Of a stretch of DNA of 64,000 nucleotides, positions 17,425 through 24,918 are shown one piece after another. The notes under the pieces are model-generated. The model made no database searches. It was not told the DNA's origin and saw nothing but the letters and a program-made list of their open reading frames with translations. This DNA comes from Roseivivax isoporae LMG 25204. Lineage in GTDB: Bacteria > Pseudomonadota > Alphaproteobacteria > Rhodobacterales > Rhodobacteraceae. Numbering within the stretch: position 1 is the first letter of the stretch; each line of letters starts with the position of its first letter. The position numbers and the translations under genes were made by a program. Location: NCBI RefSeq assembly GCF_000521865.1, contig NZ_JAME01000002.1:124001-188000 (forward strand), written 5' to 3'.

Positions 17425-17489
17425 AAAATGTCCGCGGCGGGCAAAAATCTTTCCTGTTCTTGCGTGCCGGGGGTTGCCACGGACATTTT
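17425..17489. repeat. Inverted repeat upstream of the ilvB promoter
   Basis: AAAATGTCCGCGG at 17425-17437 is repeated inverted at 17477-17489 (CCACGGACATTTT), 12 of 13 positions matching, with 39 bases between. TTGCCG precedes the conserved core on each arm's outer side with slightly different spacing. It lies immediately upstream of the candidate -35, an activator or repressor position; an Lrp-type regulator is one possibility but there is no proof. Confidence 0.45.
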
Positions 17490-17641
17490 CGGCAAGAACC
17501 GCGCGTCCGGCGCGACCGTTTGCGCCGGCAGCGGCCCGATCCGTCCTCCGGGCGCACGCAAGTGTGAGGACCGCGCGGGCTGACGCGCGGGGCGGCATGC
17601 GACACATCCCACCACGAACGACACCGAGCAGGACGACCCGC

Positions 17642-18607
17642 ATGCGCCAGAACCGCCGCCATTTCATCGCCGCAGGGACGGCCGCGCTCTTGTCCGCGCC
17701 CCGGCTCGCCGCGCAGCCGGCCGATCCGGCCTATGCCGCGGAGGCGGACGCGCTCGGCCAGCTGCACGCGCTGGTCGTGCGGCGCGACGGCGCCGAGGAA
17801 TTCGCGCGCGCCTTCCGCGGTCGCGGGCTCGACCGGGTGGCGAACGTCAAGTCGGTGTCGAAGACGCTCCTCGCGCTCATGACCGGCATCGCCATCGACC
17901 GCGGCGTGCTCGAGGGCGTCGACCAGAGGGTGGTGCCGCTGCTCGGCCGCGGGCCGTTCGACGATGCGCGCGACGCGATCACGGTGGGGGACCTCCTGTC
18001 CATGCGCGCGGGCCTCGACAGCGTGTCGGGCGGCGATTACGGCGCGTGGGTGTCGTCGGGCGACTGGGTGGGCTACGCGCTCGACCGGCCGCTCGTGTCC
18101 GATCCGGGCGGACGTTTCATCTACTCGACAGGCGGCTGGCACCTTCTCGGCGTGGCGCTCGCGCGCGCGGCGGACCGCAGCCTCCTGGCGCTTGCCCGGG
18201 ACTGGCTGGGCCAGCCGCTCGGCGTCGACTTTGCGCCCTGGGTCGCCGATCCGCAGGGCAACTACCTGGGTGGCAACGACATGGCGCTGACGCCGCGGGG
18301 ACTTGCCCGCGTGGGGCAGGCGGTGCTCGACGGCGAGGGCGAGGTGATCCCGCGCGACTGGATCGACGCGTCGTGGGAGCCGCGGGCCCGCTCGCCGTTC
18401 TCGGGCGACCGCTACGGCTACGGCTGGTTCCTCACGACGCTCGCCGGGACGCCCGTGCGGTATGGCCGCGGCTATGGCGGGCAGGTCCTGGCCGTGGCCC
18501 CCGAGCGGGGAACGGTGATCGCCATCACCTCGGATCCGACCGAACCCGCGCGGTCCGGCGGCTATTTCGGCGAGCTCAAGACGCTCATGGAAAGCATCCT
18601 CGCCTGA
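17642..18607 (+). CDS. Exported serine hydrolase, beta-lactamase/DD-peptidase fold
   Basis: A 321-residue protein with a twin-arginine signal: NRRHFIAAGTAALLSAPRLA at the N-terminus, so it is probably folded before export to the periplasm. The nucleophile motif SxxK is SVSK in NVKSVSKTLLAL, and the second motif is YST in GRFIYSTGGWHLLG. The C-terminal KTG-like position is in YGRGYGGQVLAVAPE. This is the Beta-lactamase (PF00144) family of esterases and DD-peptidases, not evidence for antibiotic resistance. The ATG at 17642 starts the Tat signal. Substrate unknown. Confidence 0.85.
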   Translation: MRQNRRHFIAAGTAALLSAPRLAAQPADPAYAAEADALGQLHALVVRRDGAEEFARAFRGRGLDRVANVKSVSKTLLALMTGIAIDRGVLEGVDQRVVPLLGRGPFDDARDAITVGDLLSMRAGLDSVSGGDYGAWVSSGDWVGYALDRPLVSDPGGRFIYSTGGWHLLGVALARAADRSLLALARDWLGQPLGVDFAPWVADPQGNYLGGNDMALTPRGLARVGQAVLDGEGEVIPRDWIDASWEPRARSPFSGDRYGYGWFLTTLAGTPVRYGRGYGGQVLAVAPERGTVIAITSDPTEPARSGGYFGELKTLMESILA

Positions 18608-18700
18608 GCGATCGGCGCGCTTCCGCGTGCGCCGTCATCCCGCTGTTGCTTTACCCTGCGTTAATGCGAACATAGAGTGAACATAGCGGAGGGAATCGCC

Positions 18701-19072
18701 ATGGACGTGAAGACGATCGCAAGCGAACTGGTGGCCGGCTGCCGCGAGGGCCGGACGACCGAGAACCTGGGCAGGCTCTATGCCGACACGGCGGTGTCGG
18801 TGGAACCGATGCCCATGCCGGGCAGCGCCAGCCGCGAGACCCGCGGGCTCGAGGGCATCCGCGGCAAGCACGCATGGTGGGACGGCGCGATGGAGGTGCA
18901 TGCGCAGGAGGTCGACGGGCCGTTCCTGCACGGCGACGACCGGTTCGCGGTAATCTTCGCGGTCGACGCGACCGACAGGTCGAGCGGCCAGCGCATGAAG
19001 ATGCGCGAGGTGGGCGTCTACCACGTGGCCGACGGGCGGATCGTGCGCGAGGAGTTCTACTACATGTCCTGA
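18701..19072 (+). CDS. SnoaL-like/NTF2-fold protein
   Basis: A 123-residue single-domain protein of the NTF2-like superfamily. It begins MDVKTIASELVAGCREGRT, then LGRLYADTAVSVEPMPMPG, and ends with the paired strands VGVYHVADGRIVREEFYYMS. The ATG at 18701 is preceded by GGAGGGA. The superfamily includes cyclases, isomerases and binding proteins, so no reaction can be assigned. It stands alone between the serine hydrolase and the Hint-domain gene. Confidence 0.8.
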   Translation: MDVKTIASELVAGCREGRTTENLGRLYADTAVSVEPMPMPGSASRETRGLEGIRGKHAWWDGAMEVHAQEVDGPFLHGDDRFAVIFAVDATDRSSGQRMKMREVGVYHVADGRIVREEFYYMS

Positions 19073-19090
19073 GGCCGGCGGCGAAACCGC

Positions 19091-20092
19091 TCAGCCCCCG
19101 GAGGACTTGCGCAGCAGGTCCGCCGCGTCGGCGCGCCGCAACAGCGCCTCCTGCACCTCGAGGTCGCGGTGCCAGCTGTCGCCGTGGTCGAGCGCGCCGT
19201 CCATGTCCTCGGGCAGCGCGGCGCGCGTCCGGGTGTCGAGAAGCATGGATTCCGCCGCGATGCCCTCGGCATAGACGATCTGGTGCTGGTCGAAGAGCAG
19301 CTGGAAATAGTCCACGAAGCCGCCTTCGCGGCGGATCACGCTGTCGCCGTTCACGAGATGCCGCGCCTTGACCAGGAGCTCCGAGCGGCCCGCGCCCAGC
19401 CGGTCTGTGCGCTGGTAGATGAACAGCCGGTGGTCGGGGCTGACGACGAGGTCGCGGGCGTTGTGCAGGACGCCCGCGCGGATGACGATGGGCGCGAACG
19501 CGCCCACCGCGCGCGTGGTCGTGTGCCCGATCCAGCGGATCTCCTGCGGGCCGTCGTCGCGGGTCAGCACCCGGTCGCCCACGCGAAGGTCCTCGACCGG
19601 GCATTGCGCGCCCGAGGCGAGCGTGATCGCCGTGCCGCGGCTGAAGGAGACGCAGGCCACCTGAGCGAAGGCCCGCAGCGCGCGGTCGCGGTCGATGCCG
19701 ACGAGCGCGTAGTCGACGCGGGCCGCCATGGGCGCGAGCGGCAGCAGCCAGACCGCGTCGATGTCGCCCTGCGCATCGGTCTCGACCAGCACCAGCGCCT
19801 CGGTCGTGCTGCCGTCGCCCGACATGAAGGTGAGCGCGCAGTCGAGATGGATATCCGCGCCGGGGCGCGCCGCCTCTGAGGCGGGTCCGACGACGAAGGG
19901 GGGCGTGTCGCGCACCACGAGGGACAGCCGCAGGGGTGCTGCCACCGGCGACAGCCGGTAGATGTCGTCGAGCATCAGGTCGTCGGCGACGGACACCCCG
20001 TCGCCCAGGTTGGCCCCGTTCGCCACGCGGAAATGGTCCGCGCGGTAGACCGCGACGCTCTGCGCGGGGCGATGCTGTGGGTCGTCCGTCAT
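19091..20092 (-). CDS. Hint (hedgehog/intein-type) domain protein
   Basis: A 333-residue protein. Residues 1-140 are an uncharacterised beta-rich N-terminal region. A Hint_2-type module follows from about 147: SFSRGTAITLASGAQCPVED, then LRVGDRVLTRDDGPQEIRWI and the LVVSPDHRLFIYQ segment with the conserved block-B-like His. In most Roseobacter Hint_2 proteins the first residue is Cys (CFxxGTxI); here that position is Ser149, with a Cys two residues earlier (Cys147). Whether it still self-splices or cleaves is open. Such proteins are often exported adhesin-like factors, but no signal peptide is seen. Start at ATG 20092 is tentative. Confidence 0.82.
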   Translation of the reverse strand: MTDDPQHRPAQSVAVYRADHFRVANGANLGDGVSVADDLMLDDIYRLSPVAAPLRLSLVVRDTPPFVVGPASEAARPGADIHLDCALTFMSGDGSTTEALVLVETDAQGDIDAVWLLPLAPMAARVDYALVGIDRDRALRAFAQVACVSFSRGTAITLASGAQCPVEDLRVGDRVLTRDDGPQEIRWIGHTTTRAVGAFAPIVIRAGVLHNARDLVVSPDHRLFIYQRTDRLGAGRSELLVKARHLVNGDSVIRREGGFVDYFQLLFDQHQIVYAEGIAAESMLLDTRTRAALPEDMDGALDHGDSWHRDLEVQEALLRRADAADLLRKSSGG

Positions 20093-20290
20093 CAGGTCCC
20101 GTATCCGTGGCGTTGCGGTGGTCGCGGCGCCGTGCGGCGCGCTGTTGCCCGCAGGGCATGGCCCGCGCCGCATCCTGCCAGTATAGGTGCACAACATGAA
20201 GAAGGAATATGTCATCATCTGGCGGCGGGACGGGCGCTTTTCCGGCACCGCCGGCGGCCGGTGACGGCACCAACGGCGGGAGAAAAGGAC

Positions 20291-21070
20291 ATGGACCTCG
20301 GCATTCGCGGCAAGCGCGCACTCATCACCGCATCGTCGAAGGGGCTCGGGCGCGGCTGTGCCGCGGCGCTGGCCGAGGCGGGCGTCGACCTCGTCCTGAA
20401 CGCCCGCGGCGCCGAGGCGCTCGAGGCGACGGCGGCGGAGCTGCGCGACAGGTTCGGCGTGGCGGTGACCGCGATCGCGGCCGACATCGTGACCGGGGAC
20501 GGCCGCGCCCGGGTGCTCGACGCCGCGGGCGATGTCGACATCCTCGTGACCAATGCCGGCGGGCCGCCGCCGGGCGTCTGGTCGGATTGGGACCGCGGCG
20601 ATTTCATCGCGGCGCTCGACGCGAACATGCTGACGCCCATCGCGCTGATGACCGCGCTCCTTCCAGGGATGATCGAGCGCGGCTGGGGCAGGGTGGTCAA
20701 CATCACCTCGCAATCGGTCAAGGCGCCGATCCCGCAGCTCGGGCTGTCGAACGCCGCGCGCACGGGTCTCACAGGCTACGTCGCAGGGACCGCGCGGCAG
20801 GTGGCGCCGCACGGCGTCACGATCAACAATCTGCTGCCCGGCATCCACGACACCGACCGCGCGGCGGCGCTCGACGGGGCGGTGGTCGACCGCGAGGGCA
20901 TCACGCCCGACGAGGCGCGGGCGCGCCGCGCCGCGACCATTCCCGCGCGACGCTACGGCACCGCCGAGGAGTTCGGGCAGGCCTGCGCGTTCCTCTGCTC
21001 GCAGCATGCGGGCTTCGTCGTCGGGCAGAACTGGCTGCTGGACGGCGGCGCCACCAACGCGACGATCTGA
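20291..21070 (+). CDS. SDR-family protein with altered catalytic residues
   Basis: A 259-residue short-chain dehydrogenase/reductase. The cofactor motif is TASSKGLGRG (13-22) and the NAG motif is at 88-90. The catalytic Ser140 (NITSQS) is present, but the YxxxK positions 13 and 17 residues later read Ser153 and Arg157 (GLSNAARTGLTG). This LSNxxR pattern marks a distinct FabG-like SDR subgroup. The rest of the fold is intact (HGVTINNLLPGIHDTDR; FVVGQNWLLDGG). The ATG at 20291 follows AAAAGGAC. Whether it catalyses a redox reaction is uncertain. An AlkD-like gene starts four bases after the stop. Confidence 0.85.
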   Translation: MDLGIRGKRALITASSKGLGRGCAAALAEAGVDLVLNARGAEALEATAAELRDRFGVAVTAIAADIVTGDGRARVLDAAGDVDILVTNAGGPPPGVWSDWDRGDFIAALDANMLTPIALMTALLPGMIERGWGRVVNITSQSVKAPIPQLGLSNAARTGLTGYVAGTARQVAPHGVTINNLLPGIHDTDRAAALDGAVVDREGITPDEARARRAATIPARRYGTAEEFGQACAFLCSQHAGFVVGQNWLLDGGATNATI

Positions 21071-21074
21071 CCCC

Positions 21075-22220
21075 GTGGCGCGCGGTCCGGACGGAACGGG
21101 CGGCGGCAGCGGGTTCTCGCTGGCCGACCGCCTCTTCAACGCCGAAAGCGTCGGGCAGCTCGCCGCCGAACACGCGGTGCTGCCCGGCTTCGACGCCGAC
21201 AGGTTCCGGCAGGAGGCGCTGGCGGGCCTGCCCGGCCGCGGGCTGCTCGAGCGGCTCGACTGGCTTGCCACCTGCCTCGAGGCACAGCTGCCGCGGGACT
21301 TCCCCGCCATGGCCGAGGCGCTCGAGGCGGCGATGCCGCCGCCGCTCGATCCCACGCGCGACGACGACGATTTCGGCCGGTTCATCCACGCGGTGCCGGG
21401 CATCCTCGCGGTGCGCCACGGGCTCGAGAATCATCGCGACCGCGCGCTCGACCTGCTGCACGCGGCGACGCGGCGGTTCTCGATGGAGTTCTACATCCGC
21501 CCGTTCCTGAACCGCTGGCCGGACGCGACGCTGGCCCGGCTCGACGCGTGGACCCATGACCCGAACTACCACGTGCGCCGCCTCGTCAGCGAGGGCACGC
21601 GGCCGCGGTTGCCCTGGGCCGCCAACGTGACGCTCGATCCGCTGGTGCCGCTGCGCTTCCTCGACGTGCTGCACGCCGATCCCACGCGCTACGTGACGCG
21701 GTCGGTCGCGAACCACCTGAACGACCTGTCGAAGCGGGTGCCGGACGCGGTGACCGAGCGCCTCTCCGCCTGGGCCGCTGACGGGCGGCAGGATCGGACG
21801 GAGCTCGACTGGATCACGCGGCACGCGCTGCGCACGGCGGTGAAGCGGGGCGAACCCGGCGCACTGGCGCTTCTCGGCTACGATCCCGACGCCGACGTCG
21901 AGGTCGACCTGTCGGTGCCCGCGGCGGTGCAGGTCGGCGACAGCCTCGCCCTGCGGGTCGGGATCGCCGGCGCGGGCCCCGCCAAGGTGGTCGTCGACTA
22001 CCGCGTGCGGTTCTTCCGTCCGGGCGGCCGCGTCGGCGAGAAGGTGTTCAAGCTCGGCCGAGGCACCGTGTGTCCGGACCGGCCGCTGGTCCTGTCCAAG
22101 GCGCACCGGATCAAGGGCGACGCCACCACCTTCACCTGGCATCCCGGGCCGCATGTCCTGATCGTGCAGGTGAACGGCCGCGACCGCGCGCAGGCGGAGT
22201 TCGACGTGCAGGGCGCCTGA
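21075..22220 (+). CDS. DNA alkylation repair protein, AlkD-like HEAT-repeat
   Basis: A 381-residue protein with the AlkD fold of helical HEAT-like repeats. Recognisable segments are FIRPFLNRWPDATLARLDAW (with the preceding EFY), THDPNYHVRRLVSEGTRPRL and RYVTRSVANHLNDLSKRVPD. The last 110 residues form a separate beta-rich extension (VDLSVPAAVQVGDSLALRVG onward). AlkD-type glycosylases excise positively charged alkyl purines; this larger subfamily is less studied. The GTG at 21075 lies four bases after the SDR stop, so the two are probably co-transcribed. Confidence 0.85.
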   Translation: MARGPDGTGGGSGFSLADRLFNAESVGQLAAEHAVLPGFDADRFRQEALAGLPGRGLLERLDWLATCLEAQLPRDFPAMAEALEAAMPPPLDPTRDDDDFGRFIHAVPGILAVRHGLENHRDRALDLLHAATRRFSMEFYIRPFLNRWPDATLARLDAWTHDPNYHVRRLVSEGTRPRLPWAANVTLDPLVPLRFLDVLHADPTRYVTRSVANHLNDLSKRVPDAVTERLSAWAADGRQDRTELDWITRHALRTAVKRGEPGALALLGYDPDADVEVDLSVPAAVQVGDSLALRVGIAGAGPAKVVVDYRVRFFRPGGRVGEKVFKLGRGTVCPDRPLVLSKAHRIKGDATTFTWHPGPHVLIVQVNGRDRAQAEFDVQGA

Positions 22221-22224
22221 GCGC

Positions 22225-22911
22225 TCAGGCCCTCGACCAGCGTGCCTCGAGCGCCTCGAGCGCCGCGATGCGCTCGGTGGTCTTCGGGTGGCTCATGAGC
22301 CAGGCGGGCGCCCCCTTGCCACCCGAACGCGTCAGCGCGTCGAGCTTGGTAAAGAGCGATTTCTGCGGGCCGATGCCGATGCCCGCGCGGCTCAGGAGGG
22401 CCGCGGCATAGGCGTCGGCCTCGTATTCGTCGCCCCGGGACAGCCGTGCGGCGAGCAGCGTCATCAGGCCGTTGGCGATGGCGACGCCCACGCCCGGCAG
22501 GAACCGGTTCAGCACCATGGCGAGCGCCGTGCGGATCGCGTTCTGGCCGGAGAAGTCGATCATCCGCCGCCGCGCATGCCCGAGCGCCACGTGGCCCAGC
22601 TCATGCGCGATGACGCTCGCGAGTTCCTCCGCCGTCACCTCGCCCGCGCGGTATTTCCGGTAGAAGCCGCGGGTGATGAAGATGCGCCCGTCCGGCGCAG
22701 CGAGCCCGTTCACCGGGTCGATCTCGTAGATGTTCACGCGGATGCGCTCGAGGTCGAGCGCGCGGGCCATCCGGTCGGTCAGCTTGCGCAGCGCCGGATC
22801 GGCAAGCTCGGTCGAGCGCGCGTCAAGCTCCCGCGCCGTGCGCCAGGCCGAGAAGCGGTACATGGCGAGCGCGTAGAGGATCGCGAGGAGGATCGGCGTG
22901 AACTTGAGCAT
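22225..22911 (-). CDS. M48-family zinc metalloprotease
   Basis: A 228-residue protease. The N-terminal hydrophobic stretch MLKFTPILLAILYALAMYRF is a membrane anchor or signal. The zinc site is HELGH at 103-107 (SVIAHELGHVALGHARRR) with the third ligand Glu164 in DEYEADAYAAALL. The family includes HtpX and Oma1/BepA-like quality-control proteases of the envelope. The start at ATG 22911 gives the usual compact M48 architecture. It converges on the AlkD-like gene with four bases between. Confidence 0.9.
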   Translation of the reverse strand: MLKFTPILLAILYALAMYRFSAWRTARELDARSTELADPALRKLTDRMARALDLERIRVNIYEIDPVNGLAAPDGRIFITRGFYRKYRAGEVTAEELASVIAHELGHVALGHARRRMIDFSGQNAIRTALAMVLNRFLPGVGVAIANGLMTLLAARLSRGDEYEADAYAAALLSRAGIGIGPQKSLFTKLDALTRSGGKGAPAWLMSHPKTTERIAALEALEARWSRA

Positions 22912-22963
22912 GCGGGAAATATGGGGTGGGGGCGGCGCCGCGCCAAGCGGGAAACGCCGCGCA

Positions 22964-22988
22964 CCGGGGCCCGGTCGAGGGGCCCCGG
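22964..22988 (-). terminator. Hairpin between osmC-like and M48 protease genes
   Basis: A 9-bp G+C stem (22964-22972 with 22980-22988, loop GGTCGAG) downstream of the minus-strand OsmC gene. No T-tract, so termination is uncertain. Confidence 0.35.
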
Positions 22989-23008
22989 CAAGGTCGCGAG
23001 GGCCGGGG

Positions 23009-23443
23009 TCAGGCCAGCTTCGCGTCCATGGTGATCTCGGCGGTGCCGCCGGCATAGAGCTTGGAGATCGGGCAGCCTTCCTTGGCGGCGTTCGCGGCCT
23101 TGGCAAAATCCTCCTCGGACATGCCCGGCACCTTCGCCGTCACGTCGAGATGGATCTTGGTCACGGAGAAGCCGCCGTCGACCTGCTCGAGCGACACGGT
23201 CGCCTTGGTCGCGATCTCGTCCGGTGTCGCGTCGTGCTGGCCGAGGATCATCGACAGCGCCATCGAGTAGCAGGCCGCGTGCGCCGCGCCCACGAGCTCC
23301 TCGGGGTTCGAGCCCGCCTGGCCCTCGAAGCGCGTGTTGAAGCCGTAGGGCGTGTCGTTCAGCACGCCCGACTCGGTCGAGACATGGCCCTTGCCGGACT
23401 TGAGGTCGCCCGACCACTTCGCGGAACCGCTCTTGTTGATCAT
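23009..23443 (-). CDS. OsmC-family peroxiredoxin
   Basis: A 144-residue thiol peroxidase that reduces organic hydroperoxides. The two conserved cysteines are Cys58 in AAHAACYSMALSM and Cys124 in AKEGCPISKLYAG. The first strand reads GSAKWSGDLKSGKGHVSTES, typical of OsmC rather than Ohr. The ATG at 23443 has GAAAGGAG about nine bases upstream on the minus strand. It is a single-gene unit. Confidence 0.95.
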   Translation of the reverse strand: MINKSGSAKWSGDLKSGKGHVSTESGVLNDTPYGFNTRFEGQAGSNPEELVGAAHAACYSMALSMILGQHDATPDEIATKATVSLEQVDGGFSVTKIHLDVTAKVPGMSEEDFAKAANAAKEGCPISKLYAGGTAEITMDAKLA

Positions 23444-23517
23444 GTGCCGTCTCCTTTCAGGAAATTGGTGGCTTTCGGCGGGCGACCTAATCCGCGGCAA
23501 CCGCAAGTCCACAGCGG

Positions 23518-24702
23518 TCAGCGGCTGAGCATCCGCATCCCGCGGTCGATCCCGTCGAGCGTCATCGGCACCATCCGGTCGTCGAAGATCTCGCGGATCA
23601 TGCCGATCGACTGGGTGTAGTCCCAGTACTGCTCGGGGACCGGGTTGATCCAGAGGTGGTCGGGCCATTGCGTCCGCGCGCGGTCGAGCCAGACCTGTCC
23701 TGCCTCGGCGTTCCAGTGCTCGTTCGCGCCGCCGGCATAGGCGATCTCGTAGGGCGACATCGACGCGTCGCCGACGAAGATGCACCGGTAGTCGCCGCCA
23801 TAGGTCCTGAGCAACTCGGCGGTCGGGGTCTGCGCGTCCCATCGGCGGCGGTTGTCGGTCCAGACACCCTCGTAGAGGCAGTTGTGGAAGTAGTAGGCGC
23901 GCAGGTGCTTGAACTCGGCGCGCGCGGCCGAGAACAGCTCCTCCACGACCTTCACGTGCGGGTCCATCGATCCGCCCACGTCGAGGAACAGCAGGACCTT
24001 GACCGCGTTGCGCCGCTCGGGCCGCGTCTGCACGTCGAGATAGCCGTGCTCGGCCGTGGCGCGGATCGTGCCATCGAGGTCGAGCTCCTCTGCCGCGCCG
24101 TCGCGGGCCCACTTGCGCAGGCGCTTGAGGGCGACCTTGATGTTGCGCGTGCCGATCTCGACCTGGTCGTCGAAGTCGCGGAACTCGCGCCGGTCCCAGA
24201 CCTTTACCGCGCGCCGGTGCCGCGAGCGGTCCTGTCCGATGCGCACGCCCTCGGGATTGTAGCCGTAAGCGCCGAAGGGCGAGGTTCCGGCGGTGCCGAT
24301 CCATTTCGAGCCGCCCTGGTGGCGGCCCTGCTGTTCGCGCAGCCGCTCCTTCAGCGTCTCCATCAGCTTGTCGAAGCCGCCCAGCGCCTCGATCTCGGCC
24401 TGTTCCTCCGGCGTCAGGTGCTTTTCTGCCATGCGCCGCAGCCAGTCCTCGGGCAGGTCCACGGCCTGCATCACCGCCTCGGCCGGGATGTCCTCGAGCC
24501 CCTGGAAGCAGTGCGCGAAGGCCCGGTCGAACCGGTCCATGTGCCGCTCGTCCTTGACCATCGACGTGCGGGCGAGGTGATAGAACGCCTCGATGTCGTA
24601 GGTTGCGAGCCCCGCGCGCACGGCCTCGAGAAAGGTGAGGTACTCGCGCAGCGAGACCGGGACGCCCGCGGTGCGGAGGGTATCGAAGAAGGGCACGAAC
24701 AT
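23518..24702 (-). CDS. CoxE-like VWA domain protein
   Basis: A 394-residue protein with an N-terminal helical region and a C-terminal von Willebrand A domain. The metal-ion-dependent adhesion site reads LFLDVGGSMDPHVKVVEEL, with DxGxS at 241-245; a later acidic motif lies in CIFVGDASMSPYEI. The family (VWA_CoxE, often paired with MoxR-type AAA ATPases) acts in protein or metal-cofactor maturation. No MoxR gene is in this window, so the partner must be elsewhere. Function otherwise unknown. Start ATG 24702 matches the family N-terminus MFVPFFDTLR. Confidence 0.88.
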   Translation of the reverse strand: MFVPFFDTLRTAGVPVSLREYLTFLEAVRAGLATYDIEAFYHLARTSMVKDERHMDRFDRAFAHCFQGLEDIPAEAVMQAVDLPEDWLRRMAEKHLTPEEQAEIEALGGFDKLMETLKERLREQQGRHQGGSKWIGTAGTSPFGAYGYNPEGVRIGQDRSRHRRAVKVWDRREFRDFDDQVEIGTRNIKVALKRLRKWARDGAAEELDLDGTIRATAEHGYLDVQTRPERRNAVKVLLFLDVGGSMDPHVKVVEELFSAARAEFKHLRAYYFHNCLYEGVWTDNRRRWDAQTPTAELLRTYGGDYRCIFVGDASMSPYEIAYAGGANEHWNAEAGQVWLDRARTQWPDHLWINPVPEQYWDYTQSIGMIREIFDDRMVPMTLDGIDRGMRMLSR

Positions 24703-24750
24703 GGCCCGGTTCTAGCGCAAGCGGCGGCCCCTGGCGATGGGGCGGCGGCC

Positions 24751-24918
24751 TCAGGCCAGGGTCTTTTCCAGCGCGATGGTGGCGACGAGCCCGACCAGCG
24801 CGAAGAGGATCGCGTAGCCGGCCGCGTATTGGGCGATGTCGAGCCGGTTGCCCTTGCGCCGCTTGGCGGTCATCCCGCCGATGACGGCGCCGAGGAGCGC
24901 GCCCAGAATGACGATCAT
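24751..24918 (-). CDS. Small two-helix membrane protein
   Basis: A 55-residue protein: MIVILGALLGAVIGGMTAKR, a charged loop (RKGNRLD), then a second hydrophobic helix ending ATIALEKTLA. The basic loop after helix 1 suggests both termini are periplasmic. The ATG overlaps the stop of the upstream DUF2927 gene (ATGA), and GGAAGGATCG lies upstream, so it is very likely translated and coupled. No family recognised. Confidence 0.75.
   Translation of the reverse strand: MIVILGALLGAVIGGMTAKRRKGNRLDIAQYAAGYAILFALVGLVATIALEKTLA

Noticed and set aside
17642-18607. Antibiotic-resistance beta-lactamase
   Set aside because: The SVSK/YST pattern is that of the broad serine hydrolase family; nothing specific to a resistance enzyme is visible.
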